Positions 56,501 through 60,927 of a stretch of 64,000 nucleotides of DNA are shown here, piece by piece. Position 1 is the first letter of the stretch; each line of letters opens with the position of its first letter. This DNA is from Hymenopus coronatus (Eukaryota > Arthropoda > Insecta > Mantodea > Hymenopodidae): contig CM060883.1 in the NCBI GenBank assembly GCA_030762935.1, positions 47,422,501 to 47,486,500 of the forward strand. The letters run 5' to 3'. The notes beneath the pieces were generated by a model. That model had not been told where the DNA came from. It searched no databases and worked only from the letters and a program-made list of their open reading frames with translations. The position numbers and the translations under genes were made by a program.

Positions 56501-57933
56501 AGCAAATGATGTTTTAATCAAAATTGAAGCTATTTTTGAGAGAGTAAACAAATTTTAAAAAATGGAATTGGGGGATTTTCTTGATAACCTTTCCGTCACA
56601 TCTTTTGGATCAAATTACTGAAAAGAATTGAGTAAATAATGTTTTAACAAATGGAAAAAATCTTAATTACTCTTCTATAGCTCCATAAATATCTGTATTA
56701 AATTATTACAATTATAGGAATGTCAGCACAACAAAAATCTCAATATAGCAAAAGTAAGAAATGTTCCTTGCATGTATGCATGCATACACATACACTTTTT
56801 TTTTGAAAAACATCTAATCCATTGTACTCAAATGACTTTCTCTATTTACTTTTCTACAAACTATTGTTATAAAAGCTTTTCTTCTATCTACTGTCCTTTT
56901 TTTTTATTTGTAATTTAACATCCTTTAACCTGGTTGGTCATATTGGATGATGAAATTGGTGAAATGATGCTCAAATGATCTCGGGGTCCATGGATCTTTA
57001 AGTTACTCAACATTCATCTTCTCAGGATAAGGGAAAATCCAAAAAAACCTTATCCGGGTAACTCACCCTAAGCAAGATTCGAACTCACGACCTTGTGAAT
57101 GTGAGGCAGACACGCTACCACCACACTACCCAGGCAGGCTATCTACTTTTTGTTGACCAAATAAACTTTTATGAGTCATTTCATTGCAAGTGAAAGAAGA
57201 ATACAATAAAGTAATAAGCAGACTTCCAAAATGATGATTGCTACACAAGAGCTTTGAAATTTCATGTGCTTTGCATTATTATGAGAATAGTATTTTGCAC
57301 ATATTTTGCCACTGAAAAAAAAAAAAATATATATATAAATAGTTGAATATTCAACCCAAATAACAACAACTACCTCAAACAAAAACATTGACATAATTTG
57401 TGCCCTTTAATGAGATTTTCATTTTTTGTGAAATAAGATTTTTGTTTGTTTCTTATGGTTTACCAGTTATGCAAATGAATAGGACTTCCAGCCTATTCCC
57501 AGACTATTTACGTATACCTATATTATTTGCAATGCGGGTCTCTCATTCTCTCACACACAGATTTTGTTAAAAAAAATTTCCTTTTTGGGTGAATACATAA
57601 TTTCCTCTGCTTACTATAGGTAAAATGATAGAGAAATAAATACTATGTGGTTTTGCTTTCTGACCAAGTGGCCAGCAAATAACCATCCCTACTGAATGTT
57701 TTACGTCAAAATAATTTCCTTAACTCTAAACAATAACCCTTTCCTTTCAATTTCAGATTACAGGCTGCCCTATGGGACAGAAGTCCTTATTGTTCCAGTA
57801 TTGGTGCACAGAAATCCTGATTTATATCCAAATCCTGATGAGTTTAACCCAGATCATTTTCTGCCAGAAAGAGTGAAAGACCGTCATCCTTTTGCATATA
57901 TTCCATTTAGCGCTGGATATCGGAACTGCATTG
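8302..57933 (+). CDS. CYP4: Cytochrome P450, CYP4 family (CYP4C-like); eleven exons, 3' end beyond window
   Basis: This is a heme-thiolate monooxygenase, expected in the endoplasmic reticulum membrane with its catalytic domain in the cytosol and fed by NADPH-P450 reductase. CYP4 members commonly hydroxylate fatty acids, juvenoid-type lipids or xenobiotics; the substrate here cannot be inferred. Eleven exons join in phase to 455 codons plus one base with no stop. They show an N-terminal hydrophobic anchor (residues about 4-28), a [10 protein letters not shown] hinge (44-53), WHSHR in helix C (135-139), EGHDTT in the I helix (316-321), KETLR as ExxR (373-377), and [10 protein letters not shown] with heme ligand Cys454. 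Glu316 is the position that binds heme covalently in many CYP4 enzymes. Family members are about 500-510 residues, so about 50 are missing; no matching exon was found to 64000. Odd residues are WLCEGLL, where family members usually have a WLGTGLL-like motif (residues 122-128), and Tyr451 where Pro is usual. Confidence 0.95.
8620..9150 (+). mobile_element. FAM-1 fragment, degenerate
   Basis: This follows the family order (GGTATTGCATTCCATCGAAA, then the region equivalent to the TCTTCCAAGGGTGCGACA block and the ATTCTTTGTTATTGGGTTGA block) with many substitutions. Both ends are missing. Confidence 0.65.
9895..10150 (-). mobile_element. FAM-1 left-end fragment, inverted and degenerate
   Basis: This is recognised by the complement of the left end (GGTAGAGAAAGTAATA near 10134) and by the preceding TTTTGGATCTCAACATTCCA region. 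Confidence 0.55.
10697..11670 (+). mobile_element. LTR-retroelement gag-like segment, left arm of a long inverted repeat
   Basis: This contains broken gag-like reading frames on the + strand: a heptad-like, Lys/Glu/Met-rich stretch at 10858-11079, a second frame at 11076-11279 containing [18 protein letters not shown], and a third about 11530-11670 with [13 protein letters not shown]. The last resembles the QLK-R-Q-PGE motif of Ty3/gypsy-type Gag. The segment is repeated in inverse orientation at 12180-13443. It is related to the antisense gag at 47146-47930. Frameshifts make it non-coding. Confidence 0.7.
11671..12179. other. Spacer between the inverted gag arms
   Basis: This is about 510 bp of AT-rich, low-complexity sequence (GAAGGAAGG-type and AACAAAAA-type runs). 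No coding region or repeat family was recognised. Confidence 0.5.
12180..13443 (-). mobile_element. LTR-retroelement gag-like segment, right arm of the inverted repeat
   Basis: On the - strand a frame at 12718-12380 encodes [18 protein letters not shown], as in the left arm, followed by a QLMFWRK block. Subtracting the SINE-A inserted at 12987-13265, the arm is close in length to the left one (about 965 versus 973 bp). The outer limit of matching is the shared word AGTCTTTCGAGCCT (about 13410-13423 on this side). Confidence 0.7.
12987..13265 (+). mobile_element. SINE-A, full length, with target-site duplication, inserted in the right gag arm
   Basis: The tRNA-like head (GTGGTGTAGTGGTT, B box GGGTTCAAACCCGG) is followed by the family body and tail. 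It is flanked by an exact 11-bp duplication, ATCGTGGCGTT, at 12976-12986 and 13266-13276. That shows retroposition into an existing retroelement segment. Confidence 0.88.
13716..14372 (+). mobile_element. FAM-1 element, lacking left end
   Basis: This starts near GATTAAGAAAATCCTCC and ends at the right end (TAGAGAAAGTCACGTGAATG, then TACATCGGATT). An A22 tract interrupts it near 13799. Confidence 0.8.
14572..15411 (+). mobile_element. FAM-1 element, best-preserved full copy
   Basis: The left end TTTTACTTTCTCTATACGTA and right end TAGAGAAAATCATGTGATTG with a CACATTAG tail bound about 840 bp. It includes the (GT)-rich stretch near 14715-14745. Confidence 0.87.
15412..16800. other. Intron 1 stretch without recognised feature
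   Basis: Only an (ATT)n tract near 16055-16080 stands out. No coding region is supported. Confidence 0.5.
16801..17240 (+). other. CpG-rich tract with an unrecognised 138-codon frame
   Basis: This stretch is GC- and CpG-richer than its surroundings and has an open frame at 16824-17240 with a proline-rich centre (PPPVTPQPQ). I do not recognise the product. A KATVEE word also occurs in an antisense frame at 19210-19340, which hints at a degraded retroelement rather than a host gene. Confidence 0.25.
18145..18245. repeat. Direct-repeat copy 1 with fold-back
   Basis: The segment 18145-18206 (TTTCAATTTCTAACGTTGGT ... GACCCTTAAAC) recurs in direct orientation at 19128-19190. Immediately after it, 18211-18241 is an inverted partial copy (GTTTAAGGGTCAGTTGGCCG). 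The locus can therefore fold on itself. Confidence 0.75.
18724..18757. repeat. (AAT)n simple repeat
   Basis: This is an ATTATT/AATAAT tract on the + strand; similar AT-rich sequence surrounds it. Confidence 0.85.
19128..19199. repeat. Direct-repeat copy 2
   Basis: This matches 18145-18206 at nearly every base and continues into GACAACATT, which is also present in inverted form at 18211-18219. Confidence 0.75.
19615..19721 (+). CDS. CYP4: CYP4 coding exon 2
   Basis: This encodes residues 66-101 with the KYGPIFTLW motif typical of the strand 1 region. The acceptor is a long T tract with TTTTCAG (ends 19614) and the donor is G|GTAAGG at 19722. The exon runs from phase 1 to phase 0. [11 protein letters not shown] is the expected CYP4 sequence before exon 3. 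Confidence 0.95.
19838..20985 (-). mobile_element. FAM-1 element, inverted, split by a SINE-A insertion
   Basis: The right-end complement (GATGTGTCCCATTCACATGA) starts it and the left-end complement (GTGTAGAGAGAGCAAAAATT) ends it. SINE-A at 20276-20558 splits it, and removing the SINE restores continuity. Confidence 0.87.
20276..20558 (+). mobile_element. SINE-A nested in FAM-1 with perfect 12-bp target-site duplication
   Basis: The tRNA-like head CTGTGGTGTAATGGTTACCA is followed by the body and tail. The flanks are identical: TTCATCCAGAAT at 20264-20275 and 20559-20570. The host word belongs to FAM-1, so this SINE inserted after that FAM-1 copy. Confidence 0.93.
21431..21717. mobile_element. 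Small MITE-like element with GATTCTAGTTCAGTTTTAGA ends
   Basis: GATTCTAGTTCAGTTTTAGA at 21431-21450 is matched in inverted orientation by TCTAAAACTGAACTAGAATG at 21698-21717, about 287 bp in all. The interior includes three CCTAA units near 21598-21613. Confidence 0.65.
21804..22061 (-). mobile_element. SINE-A, inverted
   Basis: This reads as the complement of SINE-A from its tail (GTTATTTATAGGCGCTCTTT) to its head (GGTAACCATTACACCTTGGA). The body still keeps several CpGs. Confidence 0.85.
22264..22530 (-). pseudogene. Transposase C-terminus-like acidic frame
   Basis: The - strand frame (up to 22665) ends with [20 protein letters not shown], a short His/Val segment and an Asp-rich tail. This layout resembles the C-terminal end of Tigger/jerky-type DDE transposases (a W...VNHVHKI-like segment, then acidic residues). 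Upstream residues look unrelated and very hydrophobic, so only the last ~90 codons are taken as meaningful. It could instead be an exon of an unrelated gene. Confidence 0.35.
22690..24060. other. CpG-richer unannotated part of intron 2
   Basis: Short frames such as 22964-23212 have no recognisable motif. A T41 tract lies at 23559-23599. No gene is supported. Confidence 0.45.
24415..24505 (+). CDS. CYP4: CYP4 coding exon 3 (91 bp)
   Basis: This encodes residues 102-131 plus one base, running from phase 0 to phase 1. The acceptor is TTCAACAG (ends 24414) and the donor is G|GTATGT at 24506. The translation begins [12 protein letters not shown] and ends [11 protein letters not shown], the segment that CYP4 proteins place between the DDPKDIE and GDRWHSHRK blocks. 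Its length fits both neighbours' phases exactly. Cys-Glu stands where Gly-Thr is usual. Confidence 0.9.
25331..25402 (-). mobile_element. SINE-A tail fragment
   Basis: This is the complement of the SINE-A 3' region (GGTTCTCAGCGTCCCATTCC) and is cut off after GGGCATGAAAG. Confidence 0.75.
25682..25873. repeat. Inverted repeat with CTAGTCCTTCGAAAC-type core
   Basis: The left arm 25682-25760 and right arm 25797-25873 are inverted copies with a spacer of about 36 bp. The shared outer ends are TTTATTTGATGAGTTGATTA and its complement-like partner at the right edge. The inner words include CTAGTCCTTCGAAA. It may be the terminal region of a Penelope-like element. Confidence 0.75.
25900..26110 (+). 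pseudogene. DUF4817-like transposon helix-turn-helix fragment
   Basis: The frame contains [20 protein letters not shown] followed by YSERYSNR, then later [15 protein letters not shown] after a frame change. DUF4817 domains in arthropod transposons begin with a closely similar (A)(D/N)MH(F/L)VYG motif and an R-LY-ER-P-R segment. No complete gene remains. Confidence 0.55.
26340..27510 (-). pseudogene. Non-LTR retrotransposon (LINE) reverse transcriptase remnant
   Basis: Read on the - strand, an [20 protein letters not shown] motif (RT motif A) lies near 27250-27210. [12 protein letters not shown] word (the DD of motif C) lies near 26970, followed by [13 protein letters not shown] and then [13 protein letters not shown] near 26450. 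This order fits a jockey/RTE-like LINE. Many stops and frameshifts make it dead. Confidence 0.7.
27540..28440 (+). pseudogene. Penelope-like element remnant
   Basis: The frame at 27570-27752 carries [10 protein letters not shown] and [15 protein letters not shown], matching the FLD...YRKPT-TD-YI block of Penelope-type reverse transcriptases. Downstream, [18 protein letters not shown] (near 28105-28160) resembles the YIG half of a GIY-YIG endonuclease. [12 protein letters not shown] near 28323-28358 shares NFEIP with the Penelope tail at 61760. Frameshifts separate the parts. Confidence 0.7.
29410..30150 (+). mobile_element. FAM-1 element, degenerate, with poly-T expansion
   Basis: This follows family landmarks from ATACTTTCTCTTCCACTATC through TGGTATTTAAGTTTAGTAAC to ACACACAACTTGTGTG. 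A T-rich tract of about 60 bp lies at 29661-29720. Confidence 0.65.
30160..30325 (-). pseudogene. LINE C-terminal cysteine-motif fragment
   Basis: The - strand frame reads [20 protein letters not shown] then EHIVF. This is the CxxC...H zinc-knuckle-like end found after the RT/RNase H region of several LINE clades. Confidence 0.55.
31288..31410 (+). pseudogene. Mariner-type transposase N-terminal fragment
   Basis: [20 protein letters not shown] followed by [11 protein letters not shown] resembles the linker and second helix-turn-helix of mariner transposases (GRPS-VTDELV...NRRFTI). Nothing else of the protein is nearby. Confidence 0.55.
32529..33754 (+). mobile_element. Mariner element with both terminal inverted repeats and TA duplication
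   Basis: The left end CGAGGGTCACTACAAAAGTC and the complement of the right end CGAGGTTCACTATGAAAGTT match over about 28-30 bp with a few differences. TA flanks it at 32527-32528 and 33755-33756. The 1226-bp length is close to the usual 1.3 kb. Confidence 0.9.
32713..33703 (+). pseudogene. Mariner transposase, inactivated
   Basis: From [12 protein letters not shown] the frame includes an [15 protein letters not shown] helix-turn-helix segment and [20 protein letters not shown], then shifts frame near 33055. The first catalytic motif reads GNETW where mariners have GDE(S/T)W, so the Asp is lost. [13 protein letters not shown], then [14 protein letters not shown] and WQECFQNWF appear further on in other frames. 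It is non-functional. Confidence 0.88.
34295..34480 (+). CDS. CYP4: CYP4 coding exon 4 (C helix)
   Basis: This encodes residues 132 (split) to 193 plus one base (phase 1 to 1). The acceptor is TTTCTTGCAG (ends 34294) and the donor is G|GTAAGT at 34481. [20 protein letters not shown] contains the C-helix WxxxR (135-139) that contacts a heme propionate in P450s. The exon ends NCTLDIIC, the strongly conserved CYP4 block before E-(S/T)AMG. Confidence 0.97.
35051..35282 (-). mobile_element. SINE-B, inverted
   Basis: This runs from the complement of the tail (GTTTAATGCCTGCTTTTACT) to the tRNA-like head (GGATCGAACCTGGGC B-box complement near 35219, then TGGTCTAACCACTTGGCCAT). Confidence 0.83.
36370..36422. 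repeat. (CTTT)n microsatellite
   Basis: This is a run of about 13 CTTT units with no interruption. Confidence 0.97.
36640..36842 (-). pseudogene. Mariner transposase C-terminal fragment
   Basis: On the - strand, [17 protein letters not shown] is followed after frame changes by the [17 protein letters not shown] block seen at the end of some mariner transposases. The segment finishes in GGAGCGTTCAATAAGTA-type terminal sequence (36667-36683). Confidence 0.5.
36905..37610 (+). mobile_element. FAM-1 relic split by SINE-B
   Basis: Landmarks such as ATGTACACCTTGAATTTTTG, AAAGCACACAATTTATGTCA and GATATTCCTTGTTGATGGTT follow family order. SINE-B at 37278-37471 interrupts it. Confidence 0.65.
37278..37471 (-). 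mobile_element. SINE-B, inverted, 5'-shortened head
   Basis: The body complement includes GATGGAGCACCAGTGGAATG and CACTTTGTCCACCACAAATC, then the B-box complement GAATTGAACCTGGGCC near 37441. The tRNA-like head is incomplete. Confidence 0.78.
37948..38017 (+). CDS. CYP4: CYP4 coding exon 5 (70 bp)
   Basis: This encodes residues 194-216 plus two bases (phase 1 to 2). The acceptor is a T26 tract followed by AG (ends 37947) and the donor is A|GTAAGT at 38018. [11 protein letters not shown] is the expected continuation of IIC in CYP4 proteins. Confidence 0.95.
38018..39051 (+). other. CYP4 intron 5 (1.0 kb)
   Basis: This phase 2 GT-AG intron contains a GA-rich tract (38135-38190) and a SINE-A. 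The remainder shows nothing recognisable. Confidence 0.85.
38207..38498 (-). mobile_element. SINE-A, inverted
   Basis: This is a full-length complement of the family from GGCGTGTTATTTATGGACAC to GGTAACCATTACACCATGGA. Confidence 0.87.
39052..39178 (+). CDS. CYP4: CYP4 coding exon 6
   Basis: This encodes residues 217-259 (phase 2 to 0). The acceptor is TGTGTTTCAG (ends 39051) and the donor is G|GTATAT at 39179. [20 protein letters not shown] is the typical CYP4 W-P-L-aromatic segment before helix G. Confidence 0.95.
41103..41341 (-). mobile_element. SINE-C, inserted in the Tc1-type relic
   Basis: The landmarks TTAATGTCCTTTAACCTACT, CTCAAATGATCTCAGATTCC and the B-box complement GATTCGAGCTCACGACC are all present. 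Confidence 0.8.
41547..41592. repeat. (CTG)n trinucleotide repeat
   Basis: About 15 CTG units run without interruption, immediately before the transposase C-terminal fragment. Confidence 0.97.
41970..42240 (+). mobile_element. FAM-1 relic
   Basis: This is recognised by the order GGTGTTTGTTGCTGTTAATT, a CATTCTTTTG block and an AAGCAGATAGAAAAATAAGC block near its end. It is very degenerate. Confidence 0.4.
42527..42587 (+). CDS. CYP4: CYP4 coding exon 7 (61 bp)
   Basis: This encodes residues 260-279 plus one base (phase 0 to 1). The acceptor is TGTATTGCAG (ends 42526) and the donor is G|GTAAGT at 42588. [15 protein letters not shown] is the basic helix after KFTAE. This is the most variable CYP4 region, so support is mainly phase and position. 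Confidence 0.9.
43284..43555 (-). mobile_element. SINE-A, inverted
   Basis: This is a full-length complement. Many former CpGs read as TG or CA (for example GGTTTGAACCTGCAACC). Confidence 0.85.
43810..44215 (+). mobile_element. FAM-1 relic
   Basis: Landmarks ATGTATATCTTGAATTTTTG, TTTCTGAGATATTTGTTGCT and CATTTATCTTGATGAACAGA are in family order. Both ends are lost. Confidence 0.6.
44513..44576. repeat. Near-perfect 29-bp-stem hairpin in intron 7
   Basis: The arms 44513-44541 and 44548-44576 pair at 27 of 29 positions (one is a G-T wobble) around a 6-base loop. The surrounding segment is flanked by identical 14-bp direct repeats ATTCTTCATGAATC (44464-44477 and 44576-44589). It could be a tiny fold-back transposon or a small-RNA precursor. 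Confidence 0.8.
44698..44807 (+). CDS. CYP4: CYP4 coding exon 8
   Basis: This encodes residues 280-316 (phase 1 to 0). The acceptor is TATTGTTACAG (ends 44697) and the donor is G|GTAGGA at 44808. [12 protein letters not shown] and [12 protein letters not shown] match the H-I region. The last codon is Glu316 of the EGHDTT motif. Confidence 0.97.
45679..45823. repeat. Two-unit tandem duplication (about 77 bp each)
   Basis: The units begin with AAGCCATGATTA (45679 and 45754) and share ACTCACACATATAAGATCTT and AGAAGAGCAGATAAA. Unit 2 ends in poly-A and (GA)n. Confidence 0.88.
45960..46830 (+). pseudogene. Ty3/gypsy-type pol remnant (reverse transcriptase and RNase H parts)
   Basis: [13 protein letters not shown] (45970 onward) is the RT motif B block. 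[16 protein letters not shown] and a [10 protein letters not shown] block follow, but the YxDD active-site motif between them is destroyed. [16 protein letters not shown] and [20 protein letters not shown] (46458-46635, another frame) are the RNase H start. GC- and CpG-rich sequence contrasts with the AT-rich intron. It cannot encode an active enzyme. Confidence 0.85.
47146..47930 (-). pseudogene. Ty3/gypsy-type gag remnant, antisense to the pol remnant
   Basis: The - strand frame 47439-47146 contains [20 protein letters not shown], the typical Gag block. Sequence at 47560-47930 matches the coiled-coil-like N-terminal part of the gag arms at 10.7-13.4 kb. The opposite strand relative to pol shows a rearrangement or a second insertion. 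Confidence 0.75.
48154..48172. promoter_or_regulatory. Heat-shock-element-like array
   Basis: GAA at 48155, TTC at 48160, GAA at 48165 and TT at 48170 are spaced exactly five bases, as in the nGAAnnTTCnnGAAn consensus. It lies in intron 8 just beyond the retroelement locus, so relevance to the P450 is unknown. Such words can occur by chance. Confidence 0.35.
48335..48760 (+). mobile_element. FAM-1 relic
   Basis: TTTACATGAAAAATAAAATT, ATCAAAACACACAATTTTTG and CATGTTTATCTTAATAAGCC appear in family order. Confidence 0.65.
48965..49620 (-). pseudogene. hAT transposase C-terminal remnant
   Basis: On the - strand [20 protein letters not shown] followed by [16 protein letters not shown] matches the hAT dimerisation block (VERSFS-YK---R----T-EN---Y---). 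Upstream, [20 protein letters not shown] (about 49420-49360) fits the preceding region. Stops interrupt it. Confidence 0.72.
49635..50135 (+). mobile_element. FAM-1 relics (two fragments)
   Basis: One right-end fragment ends near 49730 (GAATGTAGCACATCAGAATT). A second, from about 49795 to 50130, ends in ATGTGAATGGAACACTTCAA. Confidence 0.55.
50187..50255 (+). CDS. CYP4: CYP4 coding exon 9 (I helix, 69 bp)
   Basis: This encodes residues 317-339 (phase 0 to 0). It starts [17 protein letters not shown], with the acidic-Thr pair (D319, T320) used in dioxygen activation. The acceptor is GTTCACAG (ends 50186) and the donor is G|GTAAAT at 50256. Confidence 0.97.
50991..51231 (+). mobile_element. 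SINE-B, full length
   Basis: The tRNA-like head with A box (AGAGTGGTTAGACCACCTG) and B box (GGGTTCGATCCCGGC) is followed by the body GTGGTGAACAAATCAGTGCA, the tail GGGCATTAAACACTAAAT and poly-A. Confidence 0.88.
51270..53550 (-). pseudogene. hAT-type (ZMYM/DUF4371-like) transposase relic
   Basis: On the - strand, [17 protein letters not shown] (about 52325-52275) is followed by [16 protein letters not shown]. The latter resembles the G-GYD-A-NMSG--KGVQA motif of these proteins. Further upstream (53400-53550) an [18 protein letters not shown] stretch and NPSDPGQ recall the family's N-terminal region. Two SINEs are embedded and many stops occur. Confidence 0.55.
52632..52853 (+). mobile_element. 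SINE-B, full length, inside the hAT relic
   Basis: The head (ATGGCCAAGTGGTTGCCTCT, B box AGGTTCGATTCCA) is followed by the body, the tail GGCATTAAACACTATAC and poly-A. Confidence 0.88.
53556..53648 (-). mobile_element. SINE-C fragment
   Basis: Only the tRNA-distal part is present (ATTTAATGTCCTTCAACCTT ... CTCAGGGTCCATGGAGC). Confidence 0.7.
53827..53999 (+). mobile_element. SINE-B, 5'-truncated, with target-site duplication
   Basis: The tRNA head is missing. The body starts at CCGTATGTGAGATTTGTGGT and ends in GCGTTAAACACTACAAAAA. Near-identical flanks ACACTGTCTCTGA (53814-53826) and ACACTGTCCCTGA (54000-54012) indicate insertion already truncated. Confidence 0.85.
54295..54466 (+). CDS. CYP4: CYP4 coding exon 10 (J-K helices)
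   Basis: This encodes residues 340-396 plus one base (phase 0 to 1). The acceptor is TTAATTTCAG (ends 54294) and the donor is A|GTAAGT at 54467. [20 protein letters not shown] carries ExxR (E374, R377), which locks to the meander Arg/His in the P450 fold. Confidence 0.97.
55918..56010 (-). mobile_element. FAM-1 right-part scraps
   Basis: GTGATAGCTAAACCTTTTAG and TTTGAAATTCCATG, then CACATGTGACTTTCTCTATC, echo the inverted right half of the family in disturbed order. Confidence 0.4.
56450..56650 (-). mobile_element. FAM-1 internal fragment, inverted
   Basis: AAATTCAAGATGTACATTTT, ATGTTTTAATCAAAATTGAA and GGGGATTTTCTTGATAACCT match the complement of the family interior. Confidence 0.6.
56911..57139 (-). 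mobile_element. SINE-C, full length
   Basis: The landmarks TTTAACATCCTTTAACCTGG, CTCAAATGATCTCGGGGTCC, the B-box complement GATTCGAACTCACGACC and CACTACCCAGGCAGGC are all present. Confidence 0.83.
57757..57933 (+). CDS. CYP4: CYP4 coding exon 11 (meander and heme-binding loop)
   Basis: This encodes residues 397-455 plus one base (phase 1 to 1). The acceptor is TTTCAATTTCAG (ends 57756) and the donor is G|GTAAGT at 57934. [20 protein letters not shown] and ERV give the PERF-like region, and [11 protein letters not shown] holds the heme thiolate Cys454. Most CYP4 proteins have FSAGPRNCIG, so Tyr451 replaces Pro. A further exon beginning Q-(K/R)-(F/Y)-A is required. Confidence 0.97.
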
Positions 57934-58377
57934 GTAAGTATATATAGAGAAGTACATAAAATTGAATTACTTCTCATTTTCTCTAATATTTATACCAAAC
58001 AGTGGAAAGTAAAGTATTGTAACTCATCTTGATGCAACAATATCATTATTTCTTGATACTCGAAACCAACACTGATCTTTTGTAATGGGTGTCTCAAATG
58101 TGTCTCTGCAGTGAGGTGAATGTGCTAGCATGTTCACTCATAACCTTTCAGTTGGCAATGGATCCTGTTAATTATTGTTGGGAATGAGATGAGCTGAACT
58201 GAAATTAAGAATGATTATTTACCACAGCACAGAAGATGTTAGAAATGCTTTCCTCATCCCTGTAGGGAGAGTTTGACTCTTTTGCTCTTGTTTCAGACAC
58301 TGTATAGGATTTCCTGTGTAGCCGTGTGTACGCGCACGCACGCTTGAGGGCATGCGTGCGTGGGTGTGTGCGTGTGT

Positions 58378-59118
58378 CAGGATGTTAATGAACTACACCG
58401 AAATATTTTCACAGAATATGTAGATTACTTAAATAAGTAATTTGAGATAGGAGACTTATGGCCTGTTTATTGAAATTTCAAAGTAATGGTTCTAAGTTTC
58501 TGAAGTGCCAGTATGCCACTGACTAATTTATCAACCATTCGAGAGCACAACACAAAAAACGAAAGGACATATTACAGCGTACCTCTCTAGGTTATGATAC
58601 TGGTGAAAGACAGTTTCCGAGTTTCACGTATCGCGGCACTTCATCTGAAACGAAAAAAAATAATAATAAAAAACATTTACTCAATGACAGGAATTGAACT
58701 CATGACCTTGGGGATAGCAGCTTCCCGCGTTATGCATTAAGCCAGCAGAGCAGTTGAAAAAATGCCTCCAGAGTAGGCTACATAACTCAAGAACGTAGTG
58801 AATGCTCAGTGTCACGCTGTCAAGTGATTAGTTCAAGATTTTACAGGTTTTTGCAACATTAAATCTTGAGAATGCTAGTAACGAGCTGCTTAAAATTGAT
58901 ATTTCTATACTTGGGCAGCAGTTTTAAAGATATTCTAAGCCATTTTTTGAACCTGCTTTGCTTTAACACCGATTTATCAGCACCTGATACTCACACGTTT
59001 AACGTTATGTAGTTGTGTTATGTTTATCCAGGGACCTTGCATCTCCTATCTCAAATTACTTATATCAGTCACGTGCACAACCTCGCAAATTATTTCGGTG
59101 TGGTTCATTAACACCCTG
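58378..59118. mobile_element. 741-bp element with CAGGGTGTTAATGAAC terminal inverted repeats
   Basis: The left end CAGGATGTTAATGAACTACA and the complement of the right end CAGGGTGTTAATGAACCACA agree at all but two of the first 28 bases. Both arms also share AAGTAATTTGAGATAGGAGA further in (58434 and 59053). The interior contains a tRNA-like B-box complement (GGAATTGAACTCATGACC near 58691). It is probably a non-autonomous DNA transposon. Confidence 0.75.
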
Positions 59119-60407
59119 TATATATATATATATAAATTGTGATTTCTTCCTTTAGTTCATTTTGTTTTTGGGGTACTTTACATTTATAGGGACACAATTT
59201 AATTTCCTTACTAACAGCTGTATGTGCTGTTGTTTCCTGTGCTGATTTCCGTATTCATTTAGTGCAGCTTCTTAACATTACTATGTTTAGGTCTACTGCT
59301 TTTTGGAGCATCCTATACAGACCTGGTTTCACACAGCTTAGTAATTAAAGCTGCCACATATCGCAATGAGGACATACCAAAGCGTTCAAGAAATTTACGT
59401 TTTAAATTTTGTGAAATCTTATCCTCATCAAAGAATACATAAAGTGTTCTCTCTTCAATCGTTAACATTTTGACTTCGTTTAACAAGCACAACCACATAG
59501 TATTGCTCCAAACACATAGTTCTCACAGTATTATCCAAGTAGGATTAGGGAAGTCAAAGCTGCTCAAAGTAATGCTCCCCCTCCATAGTTCTGTTACCAA
59601 CATAACCACAGTTACAACCATTTGAGTTCACTGCGGAGACTCTTTTAGACGCTCATTAGTTGATATACATTTTATAAAAATGTCTAAAGCTTAACTGAAG
59701 TAGAATTTCTTTCAGCATTTGACATTTATAATTGCTTTTGCATAGGTGCTTTTTCCTCAACTGTTGATGTTTTATATTCTCAAACTGATGAGAATTTTTT
59801 CACCATTTTTAAGAAAGATACAGATCTTATATTGCTTTATCATTCACTTCCTGACAGCAGCAGGAAACTTGCACAAGGCATGTTCAGTAAAATTCCCTCA
59901 GTACATAAATGTAACATGCTTCCTTAAATTTGATGTATTGTGTGATTTCCTATTACACAAAAATATTTTTCTGCTTATTTTAAATAGAGGATATAGCTTA
60001 AGTTGAATGTGTTGTTGCATACTAAGAGATTGAAGGAAAAGTCAAATATTTTCAAATGTTCAGTTATCTCATATCTTAAGTGCTGAATCTTATCTGTTCA
60101 GTTAGTTCCCAATTTTAGTCTTCAGAGTGACTAACTTGCCAAGCCAGGTGACTGCATGTTTTCATTAAGGTGTAACAGCTGATGAAATGTAGGATTGAAC
60201 CACTTGCCGGGAATACATTAATGGATGGGAGCCACAAATATGAATTCATTGACTTGGTTCACTTTCATTGTCACTTCAATAGTTTTTCTTTTAGTTTAAC
60301 ATTATAATAGCACATGGGAAGCAGCCTCTTTTTTCTCTTCTGATCACTCACTAGAGTGTTGAACATAGGACTCACCTTCATATTTGTAGAACCCATTGAA
60401 TAATAAT

Positions 60408-60684
60408 GCCCTCCGTGGTGTAATGGTACCATGCTTCATATACCCAAGGTCGCAGGTTCAAACCTGGCGGAGGACATTGGATTTTTTCAGGCATAAAAAT
60501 TCTTAGCATGGCTTCCTTTGAAAGGGAAGTAAAGCCATTGGTCCCTTGTAGTAGATTTATGGCACATGAAAGAACCTCAAGCCTGAAAAAGAGGCAAAAT
60601 TAAGTGCTCTTTCACACCCACTATAGAATGGGATGCTGAGAACCACAGTAGTTAGAGAGCATCCATAAATAAAGCTCCATTTCC
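60408..60684 (+). mobile_element. SINE-A, full length
   Basis: The head GCCCTCCGTGGTGTAATGGT and B box GGTTCAAACCTGGCGG are followed by the body and a tail ending ATAAAGCTCCATTTCC. Confidence 0.87.
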
Positions 60685-60692
60685 AATAGTGC

Positions 60693-60927
60693 AACCAGCG
60701 GAGGATGCTGGATTTTTTGGGGCACAGAAATCCCTAGCATGGCTTCCTTCAGAAGGGAAGTAAAGCCGTTGTTCCTGTGTCATAGATTTATGGCATGTAA
60801 AAGAACCTTAACGTTGATAAAGAGGCCTCTGAGCAAAATTAATTAATCAGTCCTTCACGTCCAATATAGAATGGGACGCTTAGAACCAGAGCAGTTAAAG
60901 AGCGCCCATAAATAAAACTTCATTTCA
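60693..60927 (+). mobile_element. SINE-A, 5'-truncated, in tandem with the previous copy
   Basis: This starts at GCGGAGGATGCTGG, just downstream of where the B box should be. It follows the full copy by about 8 bp in the same orientation. Confidence 0.82.

Larger units (their letters stand above)
54467..57756 (+). other. CYP4 intron 10 (3.3 kb)
   Basis: This phase 1 GT-AG intron is AT-rich. 54480-55910 shows no recognisable feature. FAM-1 scraps and one SINE-C lie further on. Confidence 0.85.
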
